The notes under the pieces: model-generated
What the model was told of the DNA's origin: nothing
Database searches by the model: none
Seen by the model: only the letters and a program-made list of their open reading frames with translations
Shown here: piece after piece, positions 1 through 6,805 of the stretch
How the letters are laid out: every line of letters begins with the position of its first letter
Position numbering within the stretch: the first letter of the stretch is position 1
Assembly: GCA_016293365.1 (NCBI GenBank)
Contig: JAEDEK010000089.1
Coordinates: forward strand, 1-7,968
DNA length: 7,968 nt
Reading direction: 5' to 3'
DNA from: Bulleidia sp.
GTDB taxonomy: Bacteria; Bacillota_I; Bacilli_A; Erysipelotrichales; Erysipelotrichaceae
Position numbers and translations under genes: made by a program

Positions 1-33
1 GCAGATCCACTCATCACTCTTGAAATCCCGTAA
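1..33 (+). pseudogene. End of the upstream part of an interrupted surface-protein gene
   Basis: The reading frame enters from outside the window, reads ADPLITLEIP and stops at TAA (31-33). The same frame stays open from 34 to 948 and reads like normal protein. The only ATG, GTG or TTG in that frame before the conserved part is a GTG at 154. That GTG has no ribosome binding site or signal peptide after it. The simplest reading is one gene carrying a nonsense change: a single base would turn TAA into CAA (Gln) or GAA (Glu). A sequencing error, or two genuinely separate genes, remain possible. Confidence 0.5.
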
Positions 34-948
34 GAAACCGACGAGAATCCACAGGGCGTCAACGCTGTAATCACCCCTTATGATCCAACAGCACAGGTTC
101 TGATTCTCTACAGCAGTATCATCCCTGCCATACCGGAACAGCCATGTACCGTTGTGCATGATCCAGACTGCCCTTCCCTGATCGAAGGAAACACACTTTC
201 TCAATGTACATGTTCTGCCACTCACAGCACACACGATGAAACATGCGGCTACAGGGAAGCCATGTATGAATGGTCACAGGAAATCCCACAGGAAGCAGGA
301 ACATATCTTGTACAGGCAACCCTTCCAGAAGGAACAGATGATCTGAATCCTGTACTGCAGCCTGTAACCGGTCAGTATGTACTGATGGAACATGCTGTTA
401 TTGAGCCGGAACCCGAGCCTGATCCTGTACCTGAGCCTGAACCAGATCCTGAACCAGAGCCTGTACCGGAACCCGAGCCTGTACCGGAACCAGAGCCGTT
501 ACCGCAGCCGGAACCCGTACCGGAACCCGAGCCTGTGCCAGAGCCGACGCCTGAACCGGAACCTGAAATCCCGGAACAGATGATACCGGAAGCACCTGTT
601 GCGCCTGCGTATCCGACAGTCATCCTTCCTTTTGAGGAACAGATTCTGATAGAAGAACCACAATCTGAAGATATCACCGACACACCCGAAATACCAGATC
701 CCGCACCGATTAAGGAAGAACAGTCCCAAAACAGTCCGCAGATGGAAACGCAGGGGCAGGCAAGTGTTGTCCAGCAGGTCATGGAAGTATTCATACAGCA
801 GCCTGTACTTGCAGTATCCACTGCAGGAAGTGTTGTTCTTCTGACTGGTGGTACTGCAGCATTTGCCATGAATGGCTCTTCTGCTGCAACAGGTATGACA
901 AAACCTTTCAGACGAAGACATCGTTTCAAAGGAAAAAAACACAGATAA
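34..948 (+). CDS. C-terminal part of a Pro-Glu-rich, membrane-anchored surface protein (5' end broken by a stop)
   Basis: The open frame encodes the end of a cell-surface protein. It cannot start normally here: there is no ATG at its head, the first candidate start is GTG at 154, and no signal peptide follows. Numbering from that GTG, residues 2-36 contain two HDxxC motifs (HDPDC, HDETC) and a CTC. This Cys/His arrangement occurs in surface proteins of Firmicutes. Residues about 37-80 resemble a small Ig-like module (AGTYLVQAT). Residues 84-140 are a Pro-Glu spacer likely to cross the cell wall. Residues 141-213 are acidic, Pro- and Gln-rich linker. Residues about 217-239 are a hydrophobic segment, followed by a basic tail (FRRRHRFKGKKHR). 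No LPxTG sortase motif precedes the hydrophobic segment, so a plain membrane anchor is likelier than wall linkage. The ligand is unknown. The gene ends 69 bp before the convergent ligA stop. Confidence 0.7.
   Translation, partial: ETDENPQGVNAVITPYDPTAQVLILYSSIIPAIPEQPCTVVHDPDCPSLIEGNTLSQCTCSATHSTHDETCGYREAMYEWSQEIPQEAGTYLVQATLPEGTDDLNPVLQPVTGQYVLMEHAVIEPEPEPDPVPEPEPDPEPEPVPEPEPVPEPEPLPQPEPVPEPEPVPEPTPEPEPEIPEQMIPEAPVAPAYPTVILPFEEQILIEEPQSEDITDTPEIPDPAPIKEEQSQNSPQMETQGQASVVQQVMEVFIQQPVLAVSTAGSVVLLTGGTAAFAMNGSSAATGMTKPFRRRHRFKGKKHR
151..261 (+). other. Region encoding paired HDxxC Cys/His motifs
   Basis: The translation carries HDPDC, then CTC, then HSTHDETCGYREA. HDxxCGY-type motifs, often in tandem, recur in large surface proteins of Firmicutes. 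The spacing of Cys and His would suit a small metal-binding or disulfide-held module, but that role is inference. Only two copies are visible here; more may lie upstream of the window. Confidence 0.45.
427..552 (+). repeat. Seven tandem 18-bp units encoding (V/D/L)PEPEP
   Basis: Seven consecutive 18-bp units begin at 427, 445, 463, 481, 499, 517 and 535. They encode VPEPEP, DPEPEP, VPEPEP, VPEPEP, LPQPEP, VPEPEP and VPEPTP. The units at 463 and 517 are identical at the DNA level (GTACCGGAACCCGAGCCT); the others differ mostly at third codon positions. Less regular Pro-Glu coding flanks the array from 403 to 573. The unit is a multiple of three, so gain or loss of copies would change spacer length without shifting frame. 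Confidence 0.85.
802..870 (+). other. Region encoding the C-terminal membrane anchor
   Basis: This stretch encodes about 23 mostly non-polar residues (from PVLAVSTAGS to GGTAAFAM), followed about 12 residues later by a cluster of Arg and Lys. That fits a stop-transfer segment with a cytoplasmic basic tail. The tail after the segment is about 25 residues, longer than in typical sortase substrates, and no LPxTG-like motif lies just before it. Confidence 0.6.
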
Positions 949-959
949 TGCAGAAGCAT

Positions 960-1000
960 AAAACCCGCCAGTGCAGTCATGCAATGACGGGTTTTCATTT
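960..1000. terminator. Bidirectional intrinsic terminator between convergent genes
   Basis: The arms are AAAACCCGCCA (960-970) and TGACGGGTTTT (985-995), with a 14-nt loop and one C-A mismatch near the loop. The 3' arm runs into T's on the plus strand, and the 5' arm's A's become a T run on the minus strand. It sits 11 bp after the surface-protein stop and 22 bp after the ligA stop on the other strand, so it can serve both. Confidence 0.8.
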
Positions 1001-1017
1001 GATGGATACATTGTTAT

Positions 1018-3000
1018 TCAACTGACAAAACGGTCGATGAAATCCTGTTCGGACAGAATCGGAATCCCCAATGATTTCGCTTTTGTATTTTTGGAAGATG
1101 TGCTTGTCACATCGTTGTTGATCAGATAATCCGTGCTTTTTGAAACAGAACCGGTTACCTTGCCACCCTGTGATTCAATGTATGCCTTGAGTTCGTTTCT
1201 GTTTTTATACTGATGCACATCACCTGTCACAACAAATGTCATACCTTTACATCTGTCACCTTCCGCTCTGATCTGCGTTGCATTGACTTCTATTTCCTGA
1301 AGCAGGTCTTCAAAGTCTTTCCGGTTTTCTTCCGTCTGAAACCATCTGACAAAGGAACTGCTCTTTTCAGGGCCGATGCCATCGATACTGGAAAAGACAT
1401 CCTCCTGCGCTGCATGTACTGCCATGTCAACAAGTGTTTCCAGAGGATATGCGCCAAGCAGGCGTTTTACGACATCCTGACCGACCAGAGGAATGGACAA
1501 TGCATACAGCAGTCTGACATCATTGACCTTTCTTGCTTTGGTAATGGAGGAGACAAGATTGTCTGCGGACTTCTCTCCGAATCCATCCAGCTGTGCAATT
1601 TCATCACGATGACTGACAAGACGATAGATATCACCATTTCTGCTGATCCATCCTTCATTGATGAACCTTGCCAGAGTTGCCTCTGAGATACCATCAATGT
1701 CGCAAGCCTGTCTGGAAACAAAACGGGTGAATTTCTTCAGTTTTCTTGCAGCACACGCATTGTTTGTACAACGGAGAACCTGCGTATGGGACACTTCACT
1801 GACATCCACTCTGGCTGGTGCACCACAGACCGGACAGATCTCAGGAATGATCAGTTCTCCTTCCTTTCGGACAACGGAGATAACCTTTGGAATGATTTTA
1901 TTGGCTTTGATAACTGACAGAACGGTTCCCTTTTCACCAATACCAAGCCGCATGCATTCACTGATATTGCACAAAGAAGCACGTCTGACCGTTGTTCCTT
2001 CCAGTTCAACCGGTTCAAATACCGCAACCGGCGTAATGGCAGAAGCTGCGCAGGACCATTCAATATGATCCAGCGTGGTCTGAACTGCTGTATCCTGCCA
2101 TTTGAAGGCATAGCCTGCTCTTGTGGCGTGATGTCCTGTCACTTCTCCCGTCGATGCATAGATCACATCATCATAACCGATGACCAGTCCATCTACCGGA
2201 TATGGATTCTGATCATGACTGACCAGATCACTCCATGCATCCACTGCCTGCTGGATATGCATGTGGTCCGGATGATCAATCATCTGTCTCTGCACTGTTG
2301 TAAATCCCAGGTCATCCAGCCACTGCATCTGTTCTCCCCAGGAATCGATCTGTTCATCACTGTGTACAAGTGTAAATGGAATCCAATGGATTTTTCTGCG
2401 CTTTACTTCTTCGACATCTTTTAAGGAAAGACTTCCTGAAGCAAGATTTCTCGGGTTGGCGTAGTCTTCTCCGGTTTCCATGACAAAGGCATTGAAATCC
2501 GCATAGGAGATCACCGCCTCACCACGGATGACGATATGTCCACGATCTGTGATCTTCGGCAGGATACCTTCGATTGCAGAAGCAAGATGGGTAATATTCG
2601 TACCGATATGGCCATCCCCTCTTGTTACGACTTTCTGCAGTTTCCCTCTGTCATATGTCACAACCAGAGTCAGGCCATCCAGTTTCCAGGAAAGCCAGAT
2701 CTTCCTGCCATCTGCCCATCGGACAAGATCCTCTACCTTCTTTGTTTTGGCAAGAGAGAGGGCTGCATATTCATGTGCTTCCTTCTGTCCTGCTGTCGTA
2801 TCGGCTGATACATTGGCAGTTGGAGAGTCTTCCAGGATTGTACCTGTCTTTTCTTCCAGTTTTTTAAGCTCATCAAACATCGCATCCCACTGATAGTCAC
2901 TCATCAGTTCCGCTCTGCCGTTATAGTAGGCCTCAGAGGCTTCATTCAGCCTTGCCACCAGCTCTTTCATTTTCTGTAATTCTTCGTTTTCCATAGACAT
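1018..3000 (-). CDS. ligA: NAD-dependent DNA ligase LigA, divergent type
   Basis: This enzyme seals nicks in duplex DNA using NAD+, in replication and repair. At 660 residues it is full length and has the whole LigA order: an N-terminal Ia-like region (residues 20-50, YYNGRAELMSDYQWD), a nucleotidyltransferase domain with the adenylated lysine in KLDG (K106) and TRGDG (127-131), an OB fold (about 310-385, ITPVA and IIPKV), a four-Cys zinc finger (C389, C392, C411, C416), helix-hairpin-helix repeats (about 430-560) and a C-terminal BRCT domain (about 584-660). Several positions usually conserved in LigA differ: Ser104 replaces the Glu two before the lysine, Trp38 replaces a Tyr, and CAAS (317-320) replaces GRTG. 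It belongs to a divergent LigA branch or is a specialised paralogue, but the core chemistry looks retained. The ATG at 3000 directly follows the pcrA stop. A second ATG lies two codons in, and neither has a strong ribosome binding site, so translation is probably coupled to pcrA. Confidence 0.93.
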   Translation of the reverse strand: MSMENEELQKMKELVARLNEASEAYYNGRAELMSDYQWDAMFDELKKLEEKTGTILEDSPTANVSADTTAGQKEAHEYAALSLAKTKKVEDLVRWADGRKIWLSWKLDGLTLVVTYDRGKLQKVVTRGDGHIGTNITHLASAIEGILPKITDRGHIVIRGEAVISYADFNAFVMETGEDYANPRNLASGSLSLKDVEEVKRRKIHWIPFTLVHSDEQIDSWGEQMQWLDDLGFTTVQRQMIDHPDHMHIQQAVDAWSDLVSHDQNPYPVDGLVIGYDDVIYASTGEVTGHHATRAGYAFKWQDTAVQTTLDHIEWSCAASAITPVAVFEPVELEGTTVRRASLCNISECMRLGIGEKGTVLSVIKANKIIPKVISVVRKEGELIIPEICPVCGAPARVDVSEVSHTQVLRCTNNACAARKLKKFTRFVSRQACDIDGISEATLARFINEGWISRNGDIYRLVSHRDEIAQLDGFGEKSADNLVSSITKARKVNDVRLLYALSIPLVGQDVVKRLLGAYPLETLVDMAVHAAQEDVFSSIDGIGPEKSSSFVRWFQTEENRKDFEDLLQEIEVNATQIRAEGDRCKGMTFVVTGDVHQYKNRNELKAYIESQGGKVTGSVSKSTDYLINNDVTSTSSKNTKAKSLGIPILSEQDFIDRFVS

Positions 3001-5151
3001 TCACTTTTTCTTCACAAGTTTTTTCAGACTCGGATGTGTCGCTGAAATCTTCTTCAGGCCTGCCGGATACGGGAATGCGATCTCCGCAATGGACCCGTTG
3101 ACACGGACAACAATACCTTCTCCAAACACATCATGACTGACTTTATCGCCTTTTTTCACACCTTTTGTGCTGATACCTGCCGTTCGTACTGTATCCCTGT
3201 GATCATCCGTTTTTTTCTGCTGAACGACTGATTGAGGTCGCTTTGGCTGTTCGATACATTCCGGATCAATTTCGTTGATGAACCGGGAAGTCGTACGGAC
3301 ACGCTGCAGGATAAAGGAGAAACCACCAGCTTCTACAAGGAACAGTTTTCTTTTTGCTCTTGTAAAGGCCACATAGGCAAGTCGTCTTTCTTCTTCTATG
3401 CCTCTGCGGCTTTCATTCACCGCTCTTTCATTCGGGAAGATACCTTCATTCAGATCAACAACAAATACCGTATCAAATTCAAGTCCCTTGGCAGAGTGAA
3501 CCGTCATCAGCTGTACAGCATCTGCCTGTTCTCTTTCCTCTTTATCTGTATACAAAGAGATTGCCTGCATGTATTCATCCAGTCCTGCCTGTGGATCATT
3601 TTCAGAAAAGGCACGAAGATCATCGGACAGGGATTTGAGGTTTTCCAGTCTTTCCTCGCCCTTTTCCAGATCATCATTGAGCATGGAACGATAACCTGAG
3701 TCTGTCAGAATCATGGAAAGAAGGTGGACAAGATCACTGTCTTCCTTTGCGTTATATGCCTTCCACTTTTCCACCATGGCAGTAAACTCTTCAATCTTTG
3801 TTTTTGTCCGACCGGAAAAGATCTGGTTCTGTCTGAGGATCTCATACATGGAAACATCCTGACGGCGTGCTTCCTGTTCAATGGCATCCATTGTTTTCTG
3901 CCCGATGCCACGCTTTGGACGGTTCAAAACTCGCTGCAAAGCAAGGTCATCACTGGAGGATACCATACGCAAATAACAGAGCGCATCCTTGATTTCCTGA
4001 CGTTCATAGAACCGAATACCACCATAGATGATATACGGAATTCTCAGATCCACCAGTCCACGTTCAAGCGATCTGGAAAGATAGTTGGAGCGGTAAAGGA
4101 CTGCAATATCCTTGTATGGAAGTCCATTGCGATGCAGTGATGCGATCCGTTCCGCTACATAAGCTGCTTCATATTCATCACTCATGGCACTGTAGTGTGT
4201 GATCTTTTCACCGTCTTTCCGGCTTGTAAACAGTTCCTTTTCCATACGGTTTCTGTTATTGGCAATCACGGAATTGGCTGCCTGCAGGATTTCCCTGGAA
4301 GATCTGTAGTTTTCATTCAGAATGACAGTTTTTGCGCCTGGAAAATCACGTTTATAGTTCATGATGATATTCACATCCGCACCACGCCATGTATAGATGG
4401 TCTGATCCGGATCTCCGACAACATACAGACTTGTCTGATCGTTACAAAGATAACGGATCAGGCGGTACTGCAGTCTGTCCACGTCCTGAAACTCATCTAC
4501 AAGAATAAATTCAAACCGTCTCTGCCACTTTTCACGTATGGATGGAAAATCGCGGAAAATCCTGACAGTAAACAGAATCAGATCATCAAAATCCAGGGCA
4601 TACATCTGTTTCTGACGTTCCATGTAATACTGATAAACCTTCGCACGGTCAATATCATCACTGAAATGACCTGCAATCTTCATTGCTGCATCCACGGATA
4701 CTTCCGCTGTTTTATTATTGGAAATGTAGTTGACCAGAGAGGATGGCGTCAGAGAATCACTGTCCAGTTCAAGCTTTCTGCATGCTTCTTTGACAAGTGA
4801 CTTCTGATCATCTCCATCCATGATCGTAAAGTTTTTCGGATATCCCAGGCTGCTGATATCTTCCCGTAATACCCTGACACATAAAGAATGGATGGTTGAG
4901 ATCCATGGTCTGTAAAATGATGGGGCAATCATATCGGCAATTCTCTGTTTCATTTCATTTGCCGCTTTATTGGTAAACGTAATCGCCAGAATTCTGTCCG
5001 GACGGACATCTTCATCTTCAATCAGATGAGCGATCCGCATCGTTAATACTCTTGTCTTACCGGAACCTGCACCGGCAATAATCCGCAGGTACTGATCATC
5101 TGACAGCACTGCTTCCTTCTGATGAGGATTCAATCGTGATATATCAATCAT
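3001..5151 (-). CDS. pcrA: ATP-dependent 3'-5' DNA helicase PcrA (UvrD/Rep family, superfamily 1A)
   Basis: This helicase unwinds DNA in repair and replication restart and clears protein roadblocks. All SF1A motifs are present in order: Q motif (LNPHQKEAV, 7-15), Walker A (AGAGSGKT, 26-33, K32), Ia (FTNKAANEM, 59-67), II (VDEFQD, 218-223), III (GDPDQTIYTWRGA, 246-258), IV (LNENYRS, 278-284), V (TVHSAKGLEFD, 550-560) and VI (RLAYVAFTRA, 590-599). Residues about 664-712 (GDKVSHDVFGEGIVV onward) match the Tudor-like tail that in PcrA/UvrD contacts RNA polymerase. At 716 residues it is close to the usual PcrA length. The start is supported by AAGGAG (5164-5159 on the minus strand) 7 nt upstream. 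It is the first gene of a two-gene operon with ligA, an arrangement known from Bacillus subtilis. No pcrB is present upstream. Confidence 0.96.
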   Translation of the reverse strand: MIDISRLNPHQKEAVLSDDQYLRIIAGAGSGKTRVLTMRIAHLIEDEDVRPDRILAITFTNKAANEMKQRIADMIAPSFYRPWISTIHSLCVRVLREDISSLGYPKNFTIMDGDDQKSLVKEACRKLELDSDSLTPSSLVNYISNNKTAEVSVDAAMKIAGHFSDDIDRAKVYQYYMERQKQMYALDFDDLILFTVRIFRDFPSIREKWQRRFEFILVDEFQDVDRLQYRLIRYLCNDQTSLYVVGDPDQTIYTWRGADVNIIMNYKRDFPGAKTVILNENYRSSREILQAANSVIANNRNRMEKELFTSRKDGEKITHYSAMSDEYEAAYVAERIASLHRNGLPYKDIAVLYRSNYLSRSLERGLVDLRIPYIIYGGIRFYERQEIKDALCYLRMVSSSDDLALQRVLNRPKRGIGQKTMDAIEQEARRQDVSMYEILRQNQIFSGRTKTKIEEFTAMVEKWKAYNAKEDSDLVHLLSMILTDSGYRSMLNDDLEKGEERLENLKSLSDDLRAFSENDPQAGLDEYMQAISLYTDKEEREQADAVQLMTVHSAKGLEFDTVFVVDLNEGIFPNERAVNESRRGIEEERRLAYVAFTRAKRKLFLVEAGGFSFILQRVRTTSRFINEIDPECIEQPKRPQSVVQQKKTDDHRDTVRTAGISTKGVKKGDKVSHDVFGEGIVVRVNGSIAEIAFPYPAGLKKISATHPSLKKLVKKK

Positions 5152-5158
5152 GTTTCTT

Positions 5159-5164
5159 CTCCTT
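5159..5164 (-). promoter_or_regulatory. Ribosome binding site of pcrA
   Basis: AAGGAG on the minus strand lies 7 nt before the ATG at 5151. This is near-ideal complementarity and spacing, and it fixes the pcrA start. Confidence 0.85.
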
Positions 5165-5175
5165 GTCGTCTGCCT

Positions 5176-5185
5176 ATTATACCAT
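5176..5185 (-). promoter_or_regulatory. Extended -10 promoter of pcrA-ligA
   Basis: On the minus strand the sequence reads TGGTATAAT, a perfect -10 hexamer (5181-5176) with the TGn extension. No good -35 box is found at 16-18 bp (TACTGC at 17 bp). Transcription would start near 5169, giving a leader of about 18 nt that contains little besides the AAGGAG ribosome binding site. Confidence 0.65.
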
Positions 5186-5237
5186 TACTTGCGACTCTGC
5201 AGTATCCCGCATAACCCGATTCCATATTTCCCTAACC

Positions 5238-5247
5238 ATGGTATAAT
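5238..5247 (+). promoter_or_regulatory. Extended -10 promoter of the methyltransferase operon
   Basis: TGGTATAAT (5239-5247) is a perfect -10 hexamer with TGn extension. The -35 region is weak (ATTCCA at 17 bp). The expected start of transcription near 5254 gives a leader of only about 14 nt before the ATG at 5268, with GAGG (5254-5257) at its very 5' end. The ATGGTATAAT string is repeated in inverted orientation as the pcrA -10 at 5176-5185. Confidence 0.65.
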
Positions 5248-5267
5248 CAGTCCGAGGTATAAAAAAC

Positions 5268-6143
5268 ATGTTATTAAAAGCAGATAAATGGAAAGATTAT
5301 TCCTGTATTGATGCAGGAAATGGTGAAAAACTGGAACAGTGGAAAGGTATCGTTCTGCGCAGACCTGATCCACAGGCAATCTGGTCTGTGGAAAACCGCA
5401 CTTCCTGGAAAAAAGCGGATGCTGTATATCACCGCTCCAAAACCGGCGGAGGAAGCTGGGAATACAGAAAAAAGCTTCCGGAATCATGGACAGTTGACTA
5501 CAGAAACCTGACATTCAAGGTGTCCCCGACAGGCTTCAAGCATACCGGTCTGTTCCCGGAACAGGCTGCCAACTGGGACTGGATGATGGATCTGATTCAA
5601 TCACATCAGGACGAGAACATCCGTGTTCTCAACCTGTTCGCCTATACAGGTGGAGCAACAATGGCATGTGCTGCTGCAGGAGCTGCGGAAGTCGTGCATG
5701 TAGATGCTTCCAAAGGCATGGTAAACTGGGCAAAGGAAAACAGAGATCTGTCCGGCCTTCAGAATACGAGAATCAGGTTTATTGTGGATGACTGTCTGAA
5801 GTTTGTCGAAAGAGAAAAGCGCAGAGGTCATACCTATCACGGTATCCTGATGGATCCACCTTCCTATGGTCGTGGACCAAATGGTGAAATGTGGAAGTTT
5901 GAAAAGGAAATCACAGGTCTGTTACAGGCATGCATGGAAATCCTGGATGATCATGCCCTGTTTTTCCTGATCAACAGTTATACGACAGGCTTTTCCTCCA
6001 TCGTTCTTGACAACATGATGAGGACAATGATTCTTCCATCTCATCCCGATGGTGTCATCACAACAGGTGAAATCGCCATCCCATTACAGGAAAGAGATCT
6101 GCTGTTACCATGCGGAATTGTCGGCAGATGGGAGAGGAAATGA
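5268..6143 (+). CDS. Class I SAM-dependent methyltransferase, COG1092/RlmI-like, probable rRNA modification
   Basis: A Rossmann-fold methyltransferase of 291 residues. Visible motifs are the SAM-binding LNLFAYTGGAT (121-131), the acidic VDAS (145-148) that would hold the SAM ribose, VDD (173-175) near the adenine, and the catalytic-region MDPPSYGRGP (195-204). It resembles the Methyltrans_SAM family that includes E. coli RlmI (23S rRNA m5C1962). However, it is about 100 residues shorter, shows no obvious N-terminal PUA domain, and has INSYTTG (235-241) where RlmI has its Cys-containing motif. The RGPxGExW signature after DPP suggests a distinct, little-studied subgroup. An RNA substrate is inferred from family and from the neighbouring pseudouridine synthase; base and position are unknown. 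The start ATG has GAGG 10 nt upstream. The gene overlaps the next one by 4 nt (ATGA). Confidence 0.85.
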   Translation: MLLKADKWKDYSCIDAGNGEKLEQWKGIVLRRPDPQAIWSVENRTSWKKADAVYHRSKTGGGSWEYRKKLPESWTVDYRNLTFKVSPTGFKHTGLFPEQAANWDWMMDLIQSHQDENIRVLNLFAYTGGATMACAAAGAAEVVHVDASKGMVNWAKENRDLSGLQNTRIRFIVDDCLKFVEREKRRGHTYHGILMDPPSYGRGPNGEMWKFEKEITGLLQACMEILDDHALFFLINSYTTGFSSIVLDNMMRTMILPSHPDGVITTGEIAIPLQERDLLLPCGIVGRWERK

Positions 6144-6805
6144 TCGACGTACTGTACGAGGACAATCATGTCCTGTGTGTCCGTAAACCCGTCAATATAC
6201 CTGTTAACTCCGATGACAGCCATGATGAAGACCTGCTTTCCATGTGCAGGCAGTATATTAAGGAAAAGTACCACAAGCCTGGAAATGTATATCTTGGCCT
6301 TGTTCATCGTCTGGATCGTCCTGTCGGTGGTGTCATGGTTTTCGCAAAGACTTCCAAAGCCGCATCACGTCTTTCTGAAAGCGTACGTACACACACATTG
6401 AAAAAGGAATATCTGGCGATTCTGGATGGAATCCCAGAACAGAAAGAAGATACACTGATAGATTATCTGGTAAAGGATCATCGTACCAATATGGTGCGTA
6501 CAACCGACGCAGCCCATGGAAAGAAATCCATCCTGCACTATCAGACCGATTCTGTTCATGGTGGACATACCCTTGTCAGAATTCAGCTGGAAACAGGAAG
6601 ATCTCATCAGATCCGTGTACAGTTTGCTTCCAGAAACACACCGCTTGTGCATGATCAGAGATATAACAGACGTGCCACGAAAGGGCAGATTGCACTGTAT
6701 GCATACCGGCTGACATTCCCACACCCGATCACCCGTGAAAACATCACGGTAACATGTCTGCCGGAAACCAAAGCTCCATGGAATGAATTCAGAATTTATG
6801 AATAA
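6140..6805 (+). CDS. RluA-family RNA pseudouridine synthase, single-domain form
   Basis: This enzyme isomerises uridine to pseudouridine in rRNA or tRNA. The catalytic motif is VHRLDRPVGG (55-64) with Asp59 as the predicted nucleophile. Other family blocks are KKEYLA (88-93, conserved Tyr91) and ETGRSHQIRVQF (151-162). At 221 residues it has only the catalytic domain and no S4 RNA-binding domain, so it is closer to short RluA-type enzymes than to RluC or RluD. I chose the ATG at 6140, which overlaps the preceding stop as ATGA and has GGAG/AGAGG at 6131-6137. An earlier in-frame ATG at 6110 would add ten residues (MRNCRQMGEE) lying inside the methyltransferase gene and not resembling the family. 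The target uridine cannot be read from sequence. Confidence 0.92.
   Translation: MIDVLYEDNHVLCVRKPVNIPVNSDDSHDEDLLSMCRQYIKEKYHKPGNVYLGLVHRLDRPVGGVMVFAKTSKAASRLSESVRTHTLKKEYLAILDGIPEQKEDTLIDYLVKDHRTNMVRTTDAAHGKKSILHYQTDSVHGGHTLVRIQLETGRSHQIRVQFASRNTPLVHDQRYNRRATKGQIALYAYRLTFPHPITRENITVTCLPETKAPWNEFRIYE

Noticed and set aside
718..760. NSPQM in the surface protein as a sortase B (NPQTN-like) motif
   Set aside because: The match is poor and it lies more than 20 residues before the hydrophobic segment, whereas sorting motifs sit immediately in front of it.
372..998. A minus-strand open frame of 208 codons rich in Gly-Ser and starting with a hydrophobic stretch that resembles a signal peptide
   Set aside because: It is the antisense of the Pro-Glu repeat: CC/GG-rich codons read backwards give Gly-Ser. 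It begins inside the terminator hairpin and has no ribosome binding site.
499..1011. A second minus-strand open frame opposite the surface-protein gene
   Set aside because: Its composition is Arg/Phe/Cys-rich with no recognisable domain, and it overlaps the surface protein completely. It is an antisense shadow.
4195..4800. A 201-codon plus-strand open frame opposite pcrA
   Set aside because: It lies wholly within the conserved helicase gene, whose motifs are unmistakable. The antisense product has no domain and no start signal.
5176..5247. Inverted ATTATACCAT/ATGGTATAAT pair as a transposon end or recombination site
   Set aside because: Each arm is fully explained as an extended -10 promoter for its adjacent operon, and there is no mobile gene or target duplication nearby.
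6110..6139. Ten-residue N-terminal extension of the pseudouridine synthase
   Set aside because: The ATG at 6110 lies within the methyltransferase gene. The ATG at 6140 has a ribosome binding site at 6131-6137, an ATGA overlap, and starts where RluA-family similarity begins.
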